23,942 nt of DNA from Candidatus Thorarchaeota archaeon (GTDB lineage Archaea; Asgardarchaeota; Thorarchaeia; Thorarchaeales; Thorarchaeaceae), in the NCBI GenBank assembly GCA_018238825.1, contig JABCSP010000008.1, positions 1-23,942 of the forward strand, in the 5' to 3' direction. Under the pieces are notes generated by a model. It did no database searches. It worked only from the letters and a program-made list of their open reading frames with translations, and was not told the origin of the DNA. The position numbers and the translations under genes were made by a program. Below, piece by piece: positions 7,686 to 15,095 of this stretch (the first letter of the stretch is position 1; each line of letters opens with the position of its first letter).

Positions 7686-7694
7686 ATTATAACA
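7686..7694. promoter_or_regulatory. Shared TATA-like core between rqcH and the EMC6-like gene
   Basis: ATTATAACA read on the plus strand and GTTATAAT on the minus both resemble TATA boxes. Spacing fits a start near 7716 for the membrane protein and near 7664 for rqcH, giving short leaders both ways. Confidence 0.4.
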
Positions 7695-7732
7695 TAGTCG
7701 ATTGAACCACCTTCAACTGGTCAGTGATTGAT

Positions 7733-8092
7733 ATGGACCTTACCCCTCTAAAGAGCATCTTTAATCGAATGTTTGGCAAATGGGCCGACTCACCGAATGA
7801 TCAGCAGTACTATGTCAAGATTTTATTTGCTTTCATCAGTGCCATACTTTGTGGTATTGGTGGACAAGCCTTTGCTGGCACAAGAGGTGTTATGTTAGGA
7901 TTTTTGATTTATGTTCTGAGCCTCTATGTCATTCGTTACCTGTTGGATATTGAACCTGAGCAGCTTGGCGGTATACAGAAGATGATAACAAACTCGCTGT
8001 TCTCATATCTCATGTTATGGACAGTGGTCTGGACTCTTCTCTATGCTTTTTCAATCCCCGCAGATATTCTCCTTATCATCAACAATCCCTAG
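7733..8092 (+). CDS. Small membrane protein, EMC6-like
   Basis: The product has 119 residues with three predicted membrane segments: about 26-46 (KILFAFISAILCGIGGQAF), 52-68 (VMLGFLIYVLSLYVIRY) and 87-115. The pattern of a cytosolic N-terminus, a glycine-containing first helix, a short loop and a tryptophan-rich last helix resembles archaeal EMC6/Rab5IF-like proteins, relatives of the eukaryotic membrane insertase subunit. The resemblance is by eye and weak. ATG 7733 is preferred because GTGAT lies four bases upstream; a GTG at 7724 adds three residues. It is divergent from rqcH; a link between membrane insertion and ribosome rescue is only a suggestion. Confidence 0.6.
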   Translation: MDLTPLKSIFNRMFGKWADSPNDQQYYVKILFAFISAILCGIGGQAFAGTRGVMLGFLIYVLSLYVIRYLLDIEPEQLGGIQKMITNSLFSYLMLWTVVWTLLYAFSIPADILLIINNP

Positions 8093-8201
8093 GTACCTTG
8101 AGAATATTACAGATTTCGCAATAATTGGTTGCAGTTTTGTGTGTATATTTAGTGAAATCCTCAATTTCTTCCAAATAGATTGCGAATCACACAAACAATC
8201 C

Positions 8202-8212
8202 TTAATAATATA
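8202..8212 (+). promoter_or_regulatory. Putative TATA box for the Lrp-kaiC-like pair
   Basis: TTAATAATATA predicts a transcript start near 8233 and a 40-base leader containing the ribosome site GGTGGT (8257-8262). Confidence 0.4.
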
Positions 8213-8272
8213 CTCGAGAAGATACCTAGGTGCACAGAAACCCTCCTGACGGGGAAGGTGGTAATCTACACA

Positions 8273-8755
8273 ATGGACCAGCTAGATAGAGACCTAATTC
8301 GAATCCTCCAACAGGATGCAAAGAGACCATTTACTCAGATAGCTGAAGAGCTCAAACAACCAGATACTACTATCCACTTCAGAGCAAAACGATTGAAAGA
8401 AAACAACACAGTGACTCGATTCTGTGCATTGGTGCGTCCTGAGGCTCTAGGATTCACAGCAGCTGCCCTACTAACCATTGAGATTGGTGGACATATACTA
8501 CCTGAGATTAGTAAGGACCGTACTCAGACTTTTGCAGCAGAGCTTGGCAAAGAAGATCAATATCTCTGGATTGCAGTGGATGCTGAACCGATGATTATCC
8601 ATGCTGTAATAATGGGTGCGAATGATCAAGATTTGAAACAACGAGTGGAAACAATACGAAAATCTCCCGATGTTGTAAAAGTTACAATTAACCCAGTGAG
8701 TTCGGTTGTAAAAGGCTGGGAGATTAGTGGAACCCCTGAAGAAAGAGATGATTAG
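8273..8755 (+). CDS. Lrp/AsnC-family transcriptional regulator
   Basis: The product has 160 residues from ATG 8273. The N-terminus MDQLDRDLIRILQQDAKRPFTQIAEEL is the standard Lrp opening, with a helix-turn-helix to about residue 50 (TTIHFRAKRL as recognition helix). A ligand-binding, RAM-like alpha/beta domain follows. The upstream extension of the frame to 8180 lacks family features and is rejected. A GGTGGT ribosome site lies about ten bases upstream. Lrp proteins bind DNA as dimers or octamers and respond to amino acids; the effector is unknown. The KaiC-like ATPase starts four bases after its stop, so the two form an operon. Confidence 0.88.
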   Translation: MDQLDRDLIRILQQDAKRPFTQIAEELKQPDTTIHFRAKRLKENNTVTRFCALVRPEALGFTAAALLTIEIGGHILPEISKDRTQTFAAELGKEDQYLWIAVDAEPMIIHAVIMGANDQDLKQRVETIRKSPDVVKVTINPVSSVVKGWEISGTPEERDD

Positions 8756-8758
8756 TAT

Positions 8759-9496
8759 ATGACTCGTACGAAAACCGGAATATCGGGCCTTGATGAGTTG
8801 ATAGGGGGAGGTCTGATTGAAGGTAGTTCCATTTTAGTATCTGGTGGAACAGGTTCAGGCAAGACAATATTTGGTCTTCAGTTTCTGTATAATGGTGTAT
8901 CTAAGTACGATGAACCCGGTGTATTTGTGACCATTGAAACAAGACCAAGAGACCTCCGACTTGAAGCTCAACAATTTGGATGGGATTTAGAAACACTGGA
9001 GAAAAAGAACGCACTCATCATTGTAGATGCAGCATCAAGTAAGGCTGGACTTCCTACATCTGAGAAATATGCGCTACGCAGAGGTTTTGATGTTAGCACA
9101 CTTGCTGAGGAAATCTATCGTGCAGTGGAGGATTCAAAAGCTAAAAGGCTAGTTATCGATTGTATTTCTGCTCTTGGTATGAAATTTAACGATCCTTCTG
9201 AAGTCCGTAGTGAATTATTCCGAATTAGTGCATTACTGAGAGAACTCGAAGTCACATCACTATTGATCAGTGAAACGATTGACCCTGATACCCATAGTAG
9301 AGCTGGTGTAGAGCAATTCGTTACTCAGGGATTGATATCACTCAATCTTTTCGAGGATAGTGGAACGCTGAAACGTGACCTACTCGTTCGAAAAATGCGC
9401 CAGACCTCTCATAGTCTCAAGAAACACACATTCACAATTGGCAAAAATGGAATTGAGATTAAGTCAAAAAAGAGTTCTAAGACGAAGAGTCGCTAG
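8759..9496 (+). CDS. Single-domain KaiC-like RecA-family ATPase
   Basis: The product has 245 residues. It opens GISGLDELIGGGLIEGSS, then Walker A GGTGSGKT (29-36), a VTIE strand with the likely catalytic glutamate (60), and Walker B LVIDC (131-135). The C-terminal 15 residues are very basic (KSKKSSKTKSR). The family includes circadian KaiC, ArlH and many archaeal signalling ATPases; the motif style is KaiC-like rather than ArlH. A role in signal transduction is inferred. It is translationally close to the Lrp-like gene (spacing three bases) and convergent with the A24 peptidase; the palindrome CTAG at 9493-9496 supplies the TAG stop of both. Confidence 0.9.
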   Translation: MTRTKTGISGLDELIGGGLIEGSSILVSGGTGSGKTIFGLQFLYNGVSKYDEPGVFVTIETRPRDLRLEAQQFGWDLETLEKKNALIIVDAASSKAGLPTSEKYALRRGFDVSTLAEEIYRAVEDSKAKRLVIDCISALGMKFNDPSEVRSELFRISALLRELEVTSLLISETIDPDTHSRAGVEQFVTQGLISLNLFEDSGTLKRDLLVRKMRQTSHSLKKHTFTIGKNGIEIKSKKSSKTKSR

Positions 9497-9975
9497 AGTA
9501 GTGCCAGAACTTGCAACATAAGATATGTAGCAAATATGACTGGAATTAACGGGATTACTTCAGGTCCATCTGCTATTCTTTTTGAGATTAAATAGCCCGA
9601 AACTAATGTAATCACAAGCTGTAGTCCTACTATCACAATACCTTCCATTATTGGGTTTCCCCAGCTTCCAAACTCTACTCCTGGACTTAGGATTGCAATT
9701 GTGAAGATGGCCTTCACATCCGCACCACCGAAAGAACCTATTCTAAACAGGACATATCCAAGTATCAGCGTGACAAGTACTGCTGTTAGATGTAACATTG
9801 CTTGTTCTACAATATGACCTGATAGTATAACGATAGATAGACCTACAATCACACCAACAAGTATTACCTGATTTGGAACTCTTCTAGTACGTAAATCAAA
9901 GACTGAATAGATGAACAACAAAATAGTTGTAAACGTAAAGGAAAAAATTGCAGAAGCTGTAATTACCAATACCAT
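9493..9975 (-). CDS. A24-family prepilin/preflagellin peptidase-like membrane protein
   Basis: The 160-residue protein has about five to six membrane segments. The two aspartates of the A24 active site are present: D27 in VFDLRTRRVPN and D86 in the GxGGADVK-type motif GSFGGADVKA. Family members cut class III signal peptides from pilins and archaellins at the membrane. The short form without a cytosolic zinc domain is common in archaea. No pilin or archaellin genes lie in the window, so substrates are elsewhere. ATG 9975 has no clear ribosome site; with the TATA box at 10014-10023 the leader would be about 18 bases. Confidence 0.88.
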   Translation of the reverse strand: MVLVITASAIFSFTFTTILLFIYSVFDLRTRRVPNQVILVGVIVGLSIVILSGHIVEQAMLHLTAVLVTLILGYVLFRIGSFGGADVKAIFTIAILSPGVEFGSWGNPIMEGIVIVGLQLVITLVSGYLISKRIADGPEVIPLIPVIFATYLMLQVLALL

Positions 9976-10013
9976 CTAGTGTTCAACTCGGCTGAAATTG
10001 TAGTACTCTCCCT

Positions 10014-10023
10014 CAATATATAG
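10014..10023 (-). promoter_or_regulatory. Putative TATA box for the A24 peptidase
   Basis: CTATATATTG on the minus strand, about 44 bases before ATG 9975. Confidence 0.35.
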
Positions 10024-10084
10024 TCACAGTGGTTCAATCGCAATATAGATTAGATAGCACTATATCACCTAGAATTTGTCTGGG

Positions 10085-10100
10085 GGACTAATTATAGTCC
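10085..10100 (+). promoter_or_regulatory. Perfect inverted repeat before fumarase, overlapping a TATA-like box
   Basis: GGACTA-ATTA-TAGTCC is a perfect 6-bp inverted repeat whose centre TAATTATA can serve as TATA box, predicting a start near 10118 and a 12-base leader before ATG 10130. A repressor bound here would block TBP, by inference. Confidence 0.4.
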
Positions 10101-10129
10101 TTCAAAATAACTGTTCAGAAGCTGATCAG

Positions 10130-11017
10130 ATGGAAGATCCTTACCAAGTAATTCATGATACAACATTTCGTTTGCTTAAGAAATCCGCAACGGAGCTCCC
10201 AAAGGAAATCAAGGAAGCTCTTGAAGCTGCAAACGAGCGTGAAACGAATGAAACCGCTAAGACACAGCTGTCTGCCATTCTTACTAACATGGAAATTGCT
10301 GAAACCGGTGTTCCAATGTGCCAGGACACAGGAATCATGATTTTCTATGTCAAAGTAGGCGATAAGTTTCCCTTCATTGGGGAGATTAAGAACGCACTTA
10401 CTGAGGCGACAAGAAAAGCAACAGCTGAGGTTCCACTAAGACCGAATGCAGTGAACCCCATTGTGGGTGGTAATTCTGGTGATAACACCGGCGTGAAAAT
10501 CCCATGGATAAATTGGGAGATTGTTGAAGGCGATTCTCTTGAGATTGTTGCATTTCCTAAGGGTGGAGGCAGCGAGAATGTTTGCATTGTTGGAATGCTC
10601 AAACCTGGTGTTGGTCTAACTGGTGTCAAAAAACTAGTAGTAGATAACGCCATGAGCTATATGGGCAAGGCGTGTGCACCCAACATTATTGGTGTTGGAA
10701 TTGGTGGTGGTTCAGACATTGCCATCAAGATTGCTAAGCAACAGCTCATGAGACCTCTTAGTGATAAGCATCCTGAACCTGAAGTAGCTAAGATCGAGGA
10801 AGAGATCATGGAGGCAATCAATGCTACTGGTATTGGACCAATGGGTCTAGGTGGTAGTACAACAGTCCTCGGTGTAAAAGTCGATTATGCAATGAGACAT
10901 CCTGCCAGTCTTCCTGTTGGTATTGCAGTGCAATGCTGGGCTGCACGGCAAAGCAAGGCTGTAATCTCTAAGGATTTGAAGGTCACATATGTGACGCACC
11001 CAATGGAGGGTAACTAA
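10130..11017 (+). CDS. fumA: Fumarate hydratase class I, alpha subunit
   Basis: The iron-sulfur subunit of the two-subunit fumarase that interconverts fumarate and malate. It has 295 residues from ATG 10130. The three cluster cysteines are present: C64 in PMCQDTG, C182 in GKACAPN and C269 in VQCWAAR, with spacing like single-chain class I fumarases. Other family blocks are NPIVGGNSGDNTG and GIGGGSD. The frame extends to a TTG at 10076, but family members begin near the chosen ATG, and TGATC precedes it. The beta subunit starts on the next base. Tartrate dehydratase alpha is the nearest alternative; the TfrAB neighbours favour fumarase. The [4Fe-4S] cluster is typically oxygen-labile. Confidence 0.93.
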   Translation: MEDPYQVIHDTTFRLLKKSATELPKEIKEALEAANERETNETAKTQLSAILTNMEIAETGVPMCQDTGIMIFYVKVGDKFPFIGEIKNALTEATRKATAEVPLRPNAVNPIVGGNSGDNTGVKIPWINWEIVEGDSLEIVAFPKGGGSENVCIVGMLKPGVGLTGVKKLVVDNAMSYMGKACAPNIIGVGIGGGSDIAIKIAKQQLMRPLSDKHPEPEVAKIEEEIMEAINATGIGPMGLGGSTTVLGVKVDYAMRHPASLPVGIAVQCWAARQSKAVISKDLKVTYVTHPMEGN

Positions 11018-11626
11018 ATGGTAGAATATCATCTAACTACACCAATTTCCGAGGATGATGCTCGAAAACTCAAGATTGGTGACATCATCTATGTTACCGG
11101 TGAGCATGTATATACTGCACGTGATGAAGCACATGAACGTGCTTTGGAAATGTATGAGAAAGGCGAAAAAACTCCAGTGGATTTTGAGGGTAGTGTCGTC
11201 TACCATGTAGGACCTCTTGCTTGGCAAAAGGATGGCAAGTGGAAAGTTGTTTCTGCTGGCCCAACAACTAGTGTCCGGATGGAGCTTTTTGAAGATGAGT
11301 TTCTCAGAAAGTACAAGGCAAGAATTCTTGTTGGAAAAGGTGGAATGGGTCAGAAAACATTGGCTGCTTTGAAGGAAGTAGGAGCAGTATACACTAGCTA
11401 TACTGGTGGTTGTGGCGCTCTTGCAGCTAAAGGCTTGAAGGAAGTAACCGCTTATCTCTGGCAGGACCTAGGTATGCCTGAAGCTCTTTGGGTTATCACA
11501 GCAGAAGAGTTTGGACCTCTTCTTGTAACCATGGATTCTCATGGTAATAGCATGCACGATGATATGGATAAGAAGGTCGCAGCCCGAAAGGCTGAGGTCT
11601 ACTCCAAGATTGGCGCAAAGGAATGA
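11018..11626 (+). CDS. fumB: Fumarate hydratase class I, beta subunit
   Basis: The 202-residue beta subunit completes the fumarase active site. Recognisable blocks are an N-terminal LKIGDIIYVTG, the HVGPL segment, VSAGPTTSVRM, LVGKGGMG and YTGGCGALA. ATG 11018 directly follows the alpha-subunit TAA, so translation is coupled. In single-chain class I fumarases this region is the C-terminal half. A hairpin at 11631-11652 follows the stop. Confidence 0.93.
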   Translation: MVEYHLTTPISEDDARKLKIGDIIYVTGEHVYTARDEAHERALEMYEKGEKTPVDFEGSVVYHVGPLAWQKDGKWKVVSAGPTTSVRMELFEDEFLRKYKARILVGKGGMGQKTLAALKEVGAVYTSYTGGCGALAAKGLKEVTAYLWQDLGMPEALWVITAEEFGPLLVTMDSHGNSMHDDMDKKVAARKAEVYSKIGAKE

Positions 11627-11630
11627 ACGT

Positions 11631-11652
11631 GACGGGGCCTTTGAGCCCCATC
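11631..11652 (+). terminator. Hairpin after the fumarase genes
   Basis: GGGGC (11634-11638) pairs with GCCCC (11645-11649) around the loop CTTTGA, and the flanking GA/TC bases can pair beyond one mismatch. Pyrimidine-rich sequence follows, but a strong T-run appears only about 40 bases on. It may end transcription, or protect or attenuate a fumarase-tfr transcript. Confidence 0.4.
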
Positions 11653-11781
11653 ACTCTATTTCCCAACTTATTCTGCCTACTGTATTTTCACTTTTTATGT
11701 CACCCTCAACAGTAACTCTTAAACGGGGCGCACAAACTCGACGGTCCAACCAATGGAGAACTCTCTACTGGAGGCCCGTAA

Positions 11782-13470
11782 TTGGATTATAAGACAATAA
11801 TGTGTGACATTCTCGTTGTTGGTGCTGGCGGAGCTGGGTGCCGTGCTGCAATTGAGGGTGCTAATCACAACCTTGACGTTATTATGCTGAGCAAAGAACT
11901 CCTTGGCAAAGCTCATACTTCCATGGCCGAGGGCGGATTAAATGTGTCCCTAGGAAATGTTGACCCAGACGACAATCCTGAAACCCATTTCAAGGACACA
12001 ATTACTGGCGGGAACTACCTCAATAATCAGAAGCTGGCTGAAATTCTTGTAGAAGACGCCGCTCAGAGAATCTTCGATCTCGAAGATATGGGAGCAGTTT
12101 TTGATAGAACCCCCGAAGGCAAAATAGCTCAGAGACCATTTGGGAAACAGAGTTGGCGTAGAACTGCTTATGCTTCTGACAGAACTGGTTCGGAGATAAT
12201 GGTCACTCTGGTTGAGGCAATTAGGAAGACCTCTGTCAGAGTCTTTGATGAAGTTTTTGCAACCAAGCTCCTAGTAACAGATGGCAAAATCTCAGGAGTT
12301 TGTGCTGTAGATCTTAAGTATGGTGACTATCTTGTATTCCGTGCAAAATCAGTTGTTATGGCTACTGGCGGAGCAGGTAGAATATTCAGCGTCACAAGCA
12401 ACGCTCAGCTCGATGTGGGTGATGGCTATGGCATGGCCTATGAAGCTGGTTGCGACCTGATTGACATGGAGATGATACAATTTCACCCTACAGGTATGGT
12501 CAAACCTGAGTCTGCAAAGGGTAGACTTGTGACTGAAGCAGTCAGAGGAGAAGGTGGAATACTCCTCAACAATAAGGGTGAACGTTTCATGCATCGTTAC
12601 TATCCAGAAGTCATGGAACTTGCTGGTCGTGACCAAGTTGCAAGGTCAATAATGACAGAAGTTCTTGAGGGAAGAGGTTCCCCAGATGGTGGCGCCTATC
12701 TTAGTATTGCACACTTACCAAAGTCTATTGTGGAATTCCGACTTGAGAGCATGATAGAGCAATTCGAGGATGCTGGCATTGATATCAGAGAAGAGCCAAT
12801 GCAGGTATCACCAACCGCCCATCACTTTATGGGTGGAATCAAAACAGATGAGGATGCAGGCACTATAATTTCTGGCCTCTTCGCATCGGGTGAATGTACG
12901 GGTGGACTCCATGGTGGAAATAGGCTCGGAGGAAATGCTCTTGCTGATACTCAAGTATATGGAGCAATCTCAGGTGAGAGTGCAGCAAAATATGCTAAAT
13001 CTGTATCACACCTTGGTGTAGATAAAAAGACGATTACAAAGGAGTTTGAGCGTTTAGAAGCAATGCTCAATAGAAAAGATGGAATCTCTCCTGCGGATGC
13101 GAGGGGCGAATTGACCGAGCTTATGTGGGAAAAGGTGCAAATCTTCCGAAAGGAAGAAGATATGCAATTTGCAGTTGATGAGCTGCGTCGAATAGAGAAA
13201 GATGTTGTACCAAACATCAAGGTCGATGTCCCCGTTAAGCGGTTCAACCCCGGTTGGCATCAAGCCATGGAATTTGTCCATATGGTCACTACTGCAAGAA
13301 TGGTTGCAGAAGCGGCAGTTATGAGAAAGGGTAGCAGAGGCGCTCATTATCGTGTTGATGCTGATCCTAATGAAAAGGGTTACTATAACATTGTAATCAA
13401 GAAAGGCAAGGATGGCAAGATGGAGATGAAAAAGGAAGACCTTGTGATTACCAAGATTACACCACCATGA
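11782..13470 (+). CDS. tfrA: Fumarate reductase/succinate dehydrogenase flavoprotein subunit, TfrA-like
   Basis: The FAD subunit interconverting fumarate and succinate has 562 residues. An N-terminal dinucleotide fold carries GAGGAG (14-19). GKAHTSMAEGG holds H45 at the position of the covalent FAD histidine. FHPTG and SPTAHHFMGG follow, then HGGNRLGGNAL with the substrate arginine region, and the C-terminal helical domain. The start is TTG 11782, since GGAGG lies exactly seven bases before it (11770-11774), whereas ATG 11800 has none. The next gene is the iron-sulfur/CCG subunit, twelve bases on, and no membrane anchor gene accompanies the pair. That arrangement is known from methanogen thiol:fumarate reductase. 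Direction and electron donor in this organism are inferred. Confidence 0.92.
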   Translation: MDYKTIMCDILVVGAGGAGCRAAIEGANHNLDVIMLSKELLGKAHTSMAEGGLNVSLGNVDPDDNPETHFKDTITGGNYLNNQKLAEILVEDAAQRIFDLEDMGAVFDRTPEGKIAQRPFGKQSWRRTAYASDRTGSEIMVTLVEAIRKTSVRVFDEVFATKLLVTDGKISGVCAVDLKYGDYLVFRAKSVVMATGGAGRIFSVTSNAQLDVGDGYGMAYEAGCDLIDMEMIQFHPTGMVKPESAKGRLVTEAVRGEGGILLNNKGERFMHRYYPEVMELAGRDQVARSIMTEVLEGRGSPDGGAYLSIAHLPKSIVEFRLESMIEQFEDAGIDIREEPMQVSPTAHHFMGGIKTDEDAGTIISGLFASGECTGGLHGGNRLGGNALADTQVYGAISGESAAKYAKSVSHLGVDKKTITKEFERLEAMLNRKDGISPADARGELTELMWEKVQIFRKEEDMQFAVDELRRIEKDVVPNIKVDVPVKRFNPGWHQAMEFVHMVTTARMVAEAAVMRKGSRGAHYRVDADPNEKGYYNIVIKKGKDGKMEMKKEDLVITKITPP

Positions 13471-13482
13471 GGAGGTTATCAT

Positions 13483-15042
13483 ATGACAAAGACAATCAAA
13501 ACCAGTGTCCTAAGATACAATCCTGACTCCGATGATCAACCATATCTCCAAGATTTTGATGTTGAATACGAGCCTGGAATGACAGTTTTAGATGTACTTC
13601 TCTATATTCAGGATAAGTTTGACTCAAGTCTAGCATTTCGCTGGGAATGCAGAGGTGGTCAATGTGGTTCCTGTGCAGTTAGAGTGAATAAAATTGCTCG
13701 AATTGCATGCAGGACAAAGGTCGAACCTGATGAAGATCTTATTCTTGAACCACTGGAGAAGATGCCTGTAATTAAAGATCTAGTCAATGATATGTCTCAA
13801 ACAATTCATCGGATGCGACGGATTCGTCCTTATGTTGCACGAGATACGAAACCAGTACACCCTGAAATCATTCATGCAGACCAGATTGAGAAGTTACGTG
13901 AGATTAGAAAGTGCATCGAGTGTAGCGCTTGTCTCTCTAACTGTCCAATTGTACATGAAACCTGGGACTATCCTGGTCCAATGATTATTCGTCAGATTGC
14001 GAGATTAGAACTTGACCCACGGGATGTGGAAGACCGTATAGCAATGGCGATGAATGAGGCAGTCTATTTCTGCACTACCTGTAAGATGTGCGAGGACATC
14101 TGTCCCAAAAGCATCAAGATACCTGCTCTCGCTGTGGAGCTTCTTAGAGCTAAGGCTGTTGAAGCTGGATATCCACTTGATCCAGGCCAAAAAGCGTTCC
14201 TTGATGAAGTCAATAAAACTGGACGTGCAGTAACTGTGAAGGATACACCTCTCTTAGAGGGCCTTGACAAAGAGGAGTTCTTGGTGGATAATCCACGAGG
14301 ACGGGTTGGATTCTTTACTGGGTGTCTGATTGACTATCGAATGCAGAGTACTGGCAAAGCACTGATTGAGGTCCTTAATCGTAATCATATTGATGTGATT
14401 GTACCGAAGGAACAGTGGTGCTGTGCAAGTCCCGCTTTCAGAACTGGAGACCTGAAAACTGCACATGATTCAGCACGTAGGGTTACTGAGATTTTCGAAA
14501 AAGCATCAGAAAAATACAACTTTGATACAGTGGTTGTAGCCTGTGCGGGCTGTGGAAAGACACTCCGTGAGGACCATTATCCATTCATCGAAGAAGAACG
14601 TGGAACACCTCCAAATTACAAAGTCTATGATATGGCTGAGTATATGTTAGATAAAATTGGAAAGGAAAATATTGTGCCGCCGAAGGGTGAGATAAACCTG
14701 AAAATTACCTACCACGAACCCTGTCACCTTGGTCGAGGTCAAGGAGTATACGAAGAACCCATTGAATTACTAAAGTTGATTCCGGGTGTTGAGTATATAG
14801 AGGACCAATACAAGAATCGTTGCTGTGGCGCAGGTGGAGGCGTTCGTGCAGGTTATCGTGATCTCTCCCAACAGATTGCTAATTCTAGGAAAGCACAAAT
14901 TGAGGAAACTGGTGCAGATATGGTGACCACAGAGTGTCCTTTCTGTACAATTCAGCTTAACGATATGATGAAAGGCACAGAGATGAAGGTACGCTATATT
15001 CCTGATTTACTTGCCGAGTCCTACAAAAAGGGCGATGAGTAA
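13483..15042 (+). CDS. tfrB: Iron-sulfur/CCG subunit of TfrAB-type fumarate reductase
   Basis: The 519 residues combine SdhB and HdrB-like parts. A plant-type [2Fe-2S] domain has C56, C61, C64 and C76. Two [4Fe-4S] motifs follow (C144, C147, C150, C154 and C197, C200, C203, C207). Two CCG domains are at about 275-360 (C281, C313-C314, C354, C357) and 408-490 (C414, C447-C448, C485, C488). CCG domains in HdrB hold the noncubane clusters that cleave a heterodisulfide; in methanogen TfrB they oxidise coenzymes M and B. The thiol or other donor here is unknown. ATG 13483 has a near-perfect GAGGAGGT site overlapping the tfrA stop. A hairpin terminator follows. Confidence 0.92.
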   Translation: MTKTIKTSVLRYNPDSDDQPYLQDFDVEYEPGMTVLDVLLYIQDKFDSSLAFRWECRGGQCGSCAVRVNKIARIACRTKVEPDEDLILEPLEKMPVIKDLVNDMSQTIHRMRRIRPYVARDTKPVHPEIIHADQIEKLREIRKCIECSACLSNCPIVHETWDYPGPMIIRQIARLELDPRDVEDRIAMAMNEAVYFCTTCKMCEDICPKSIKIPALAVELLRAKAVEAGYPLDPGQKAFLDEVNKTGRAVTVKDTPLLEGLDKEEFLVDNPRGRVGFFTGCLIDYRMQSTGKALIEVLNRNHIDVIVPKEQWCCASPAFRTGDLKTAHDSARRVTEIFEKASEKYNFDTVVVACAGCGKTLREDHYPFIEEERGTPPNYKVYDMAEYMLDKIGKENIVPPKGEINLKITYHEPCHLGRGQGVYEEPIELLKLIPGVEYIEDQYKNRCCGAGGGVRAGYRDLSQQIANSRKAQIEETGADMVTTECPFCTIQLNDMMKGTEMKVRYIPDLLAESYKKGDE

Positions 15043-15061
15043 GTTACCATAAATTATGTGC

Positions 15062-15095
15062 GAGAGGTTAATTCCTCTCTGCATTCTTCTTTTTA
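15062..15095 (+). terminator. Hairpin and T-run after tfrB
   Basis: GAGAGG-TTAATT-CCTCTC is a perfect 6-bp hairpin, followed within six bases by TTCTTCTTTTT. It overlaps the last codons of the convergent 423-residue gene and fits an end for the fumarase-tfr transcripts. Confidence 0.55.

Noticed and set aside
8089..8229. CCTAGG-containing repeats at 8089 and 8224 as a regulatory pair
   Set aside because: The shared core is a six-base palindrome only; chance occurrence is likely.
8180..8272. Longer start of the Lrp-like regulator
   Set aside because: Family members begin at MDQLDRD; the extension covers the presumed TATA box and ribosome site.
8759..9975. An archaellum or pilus locus (ArlH plus preflagellin peptidase)
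   Set aside because: The ATPase has KaiC-type rather than ArlH-type motifs, the genes are convergent, and no other arl or pil gene is present.
10076..10129. Longer fumarase alpha start at TTG 10076
   Set aside because: It would add 18 residues not found in the family and would place the palindrome and TATA-like box inside the gene.
13054..13482. Open minus-strand frame opposite the end of tfrA
   Set aside because: tfrA is certain on the plus strand, and the antisense product is rich in His/Ser/Cys without any domain.
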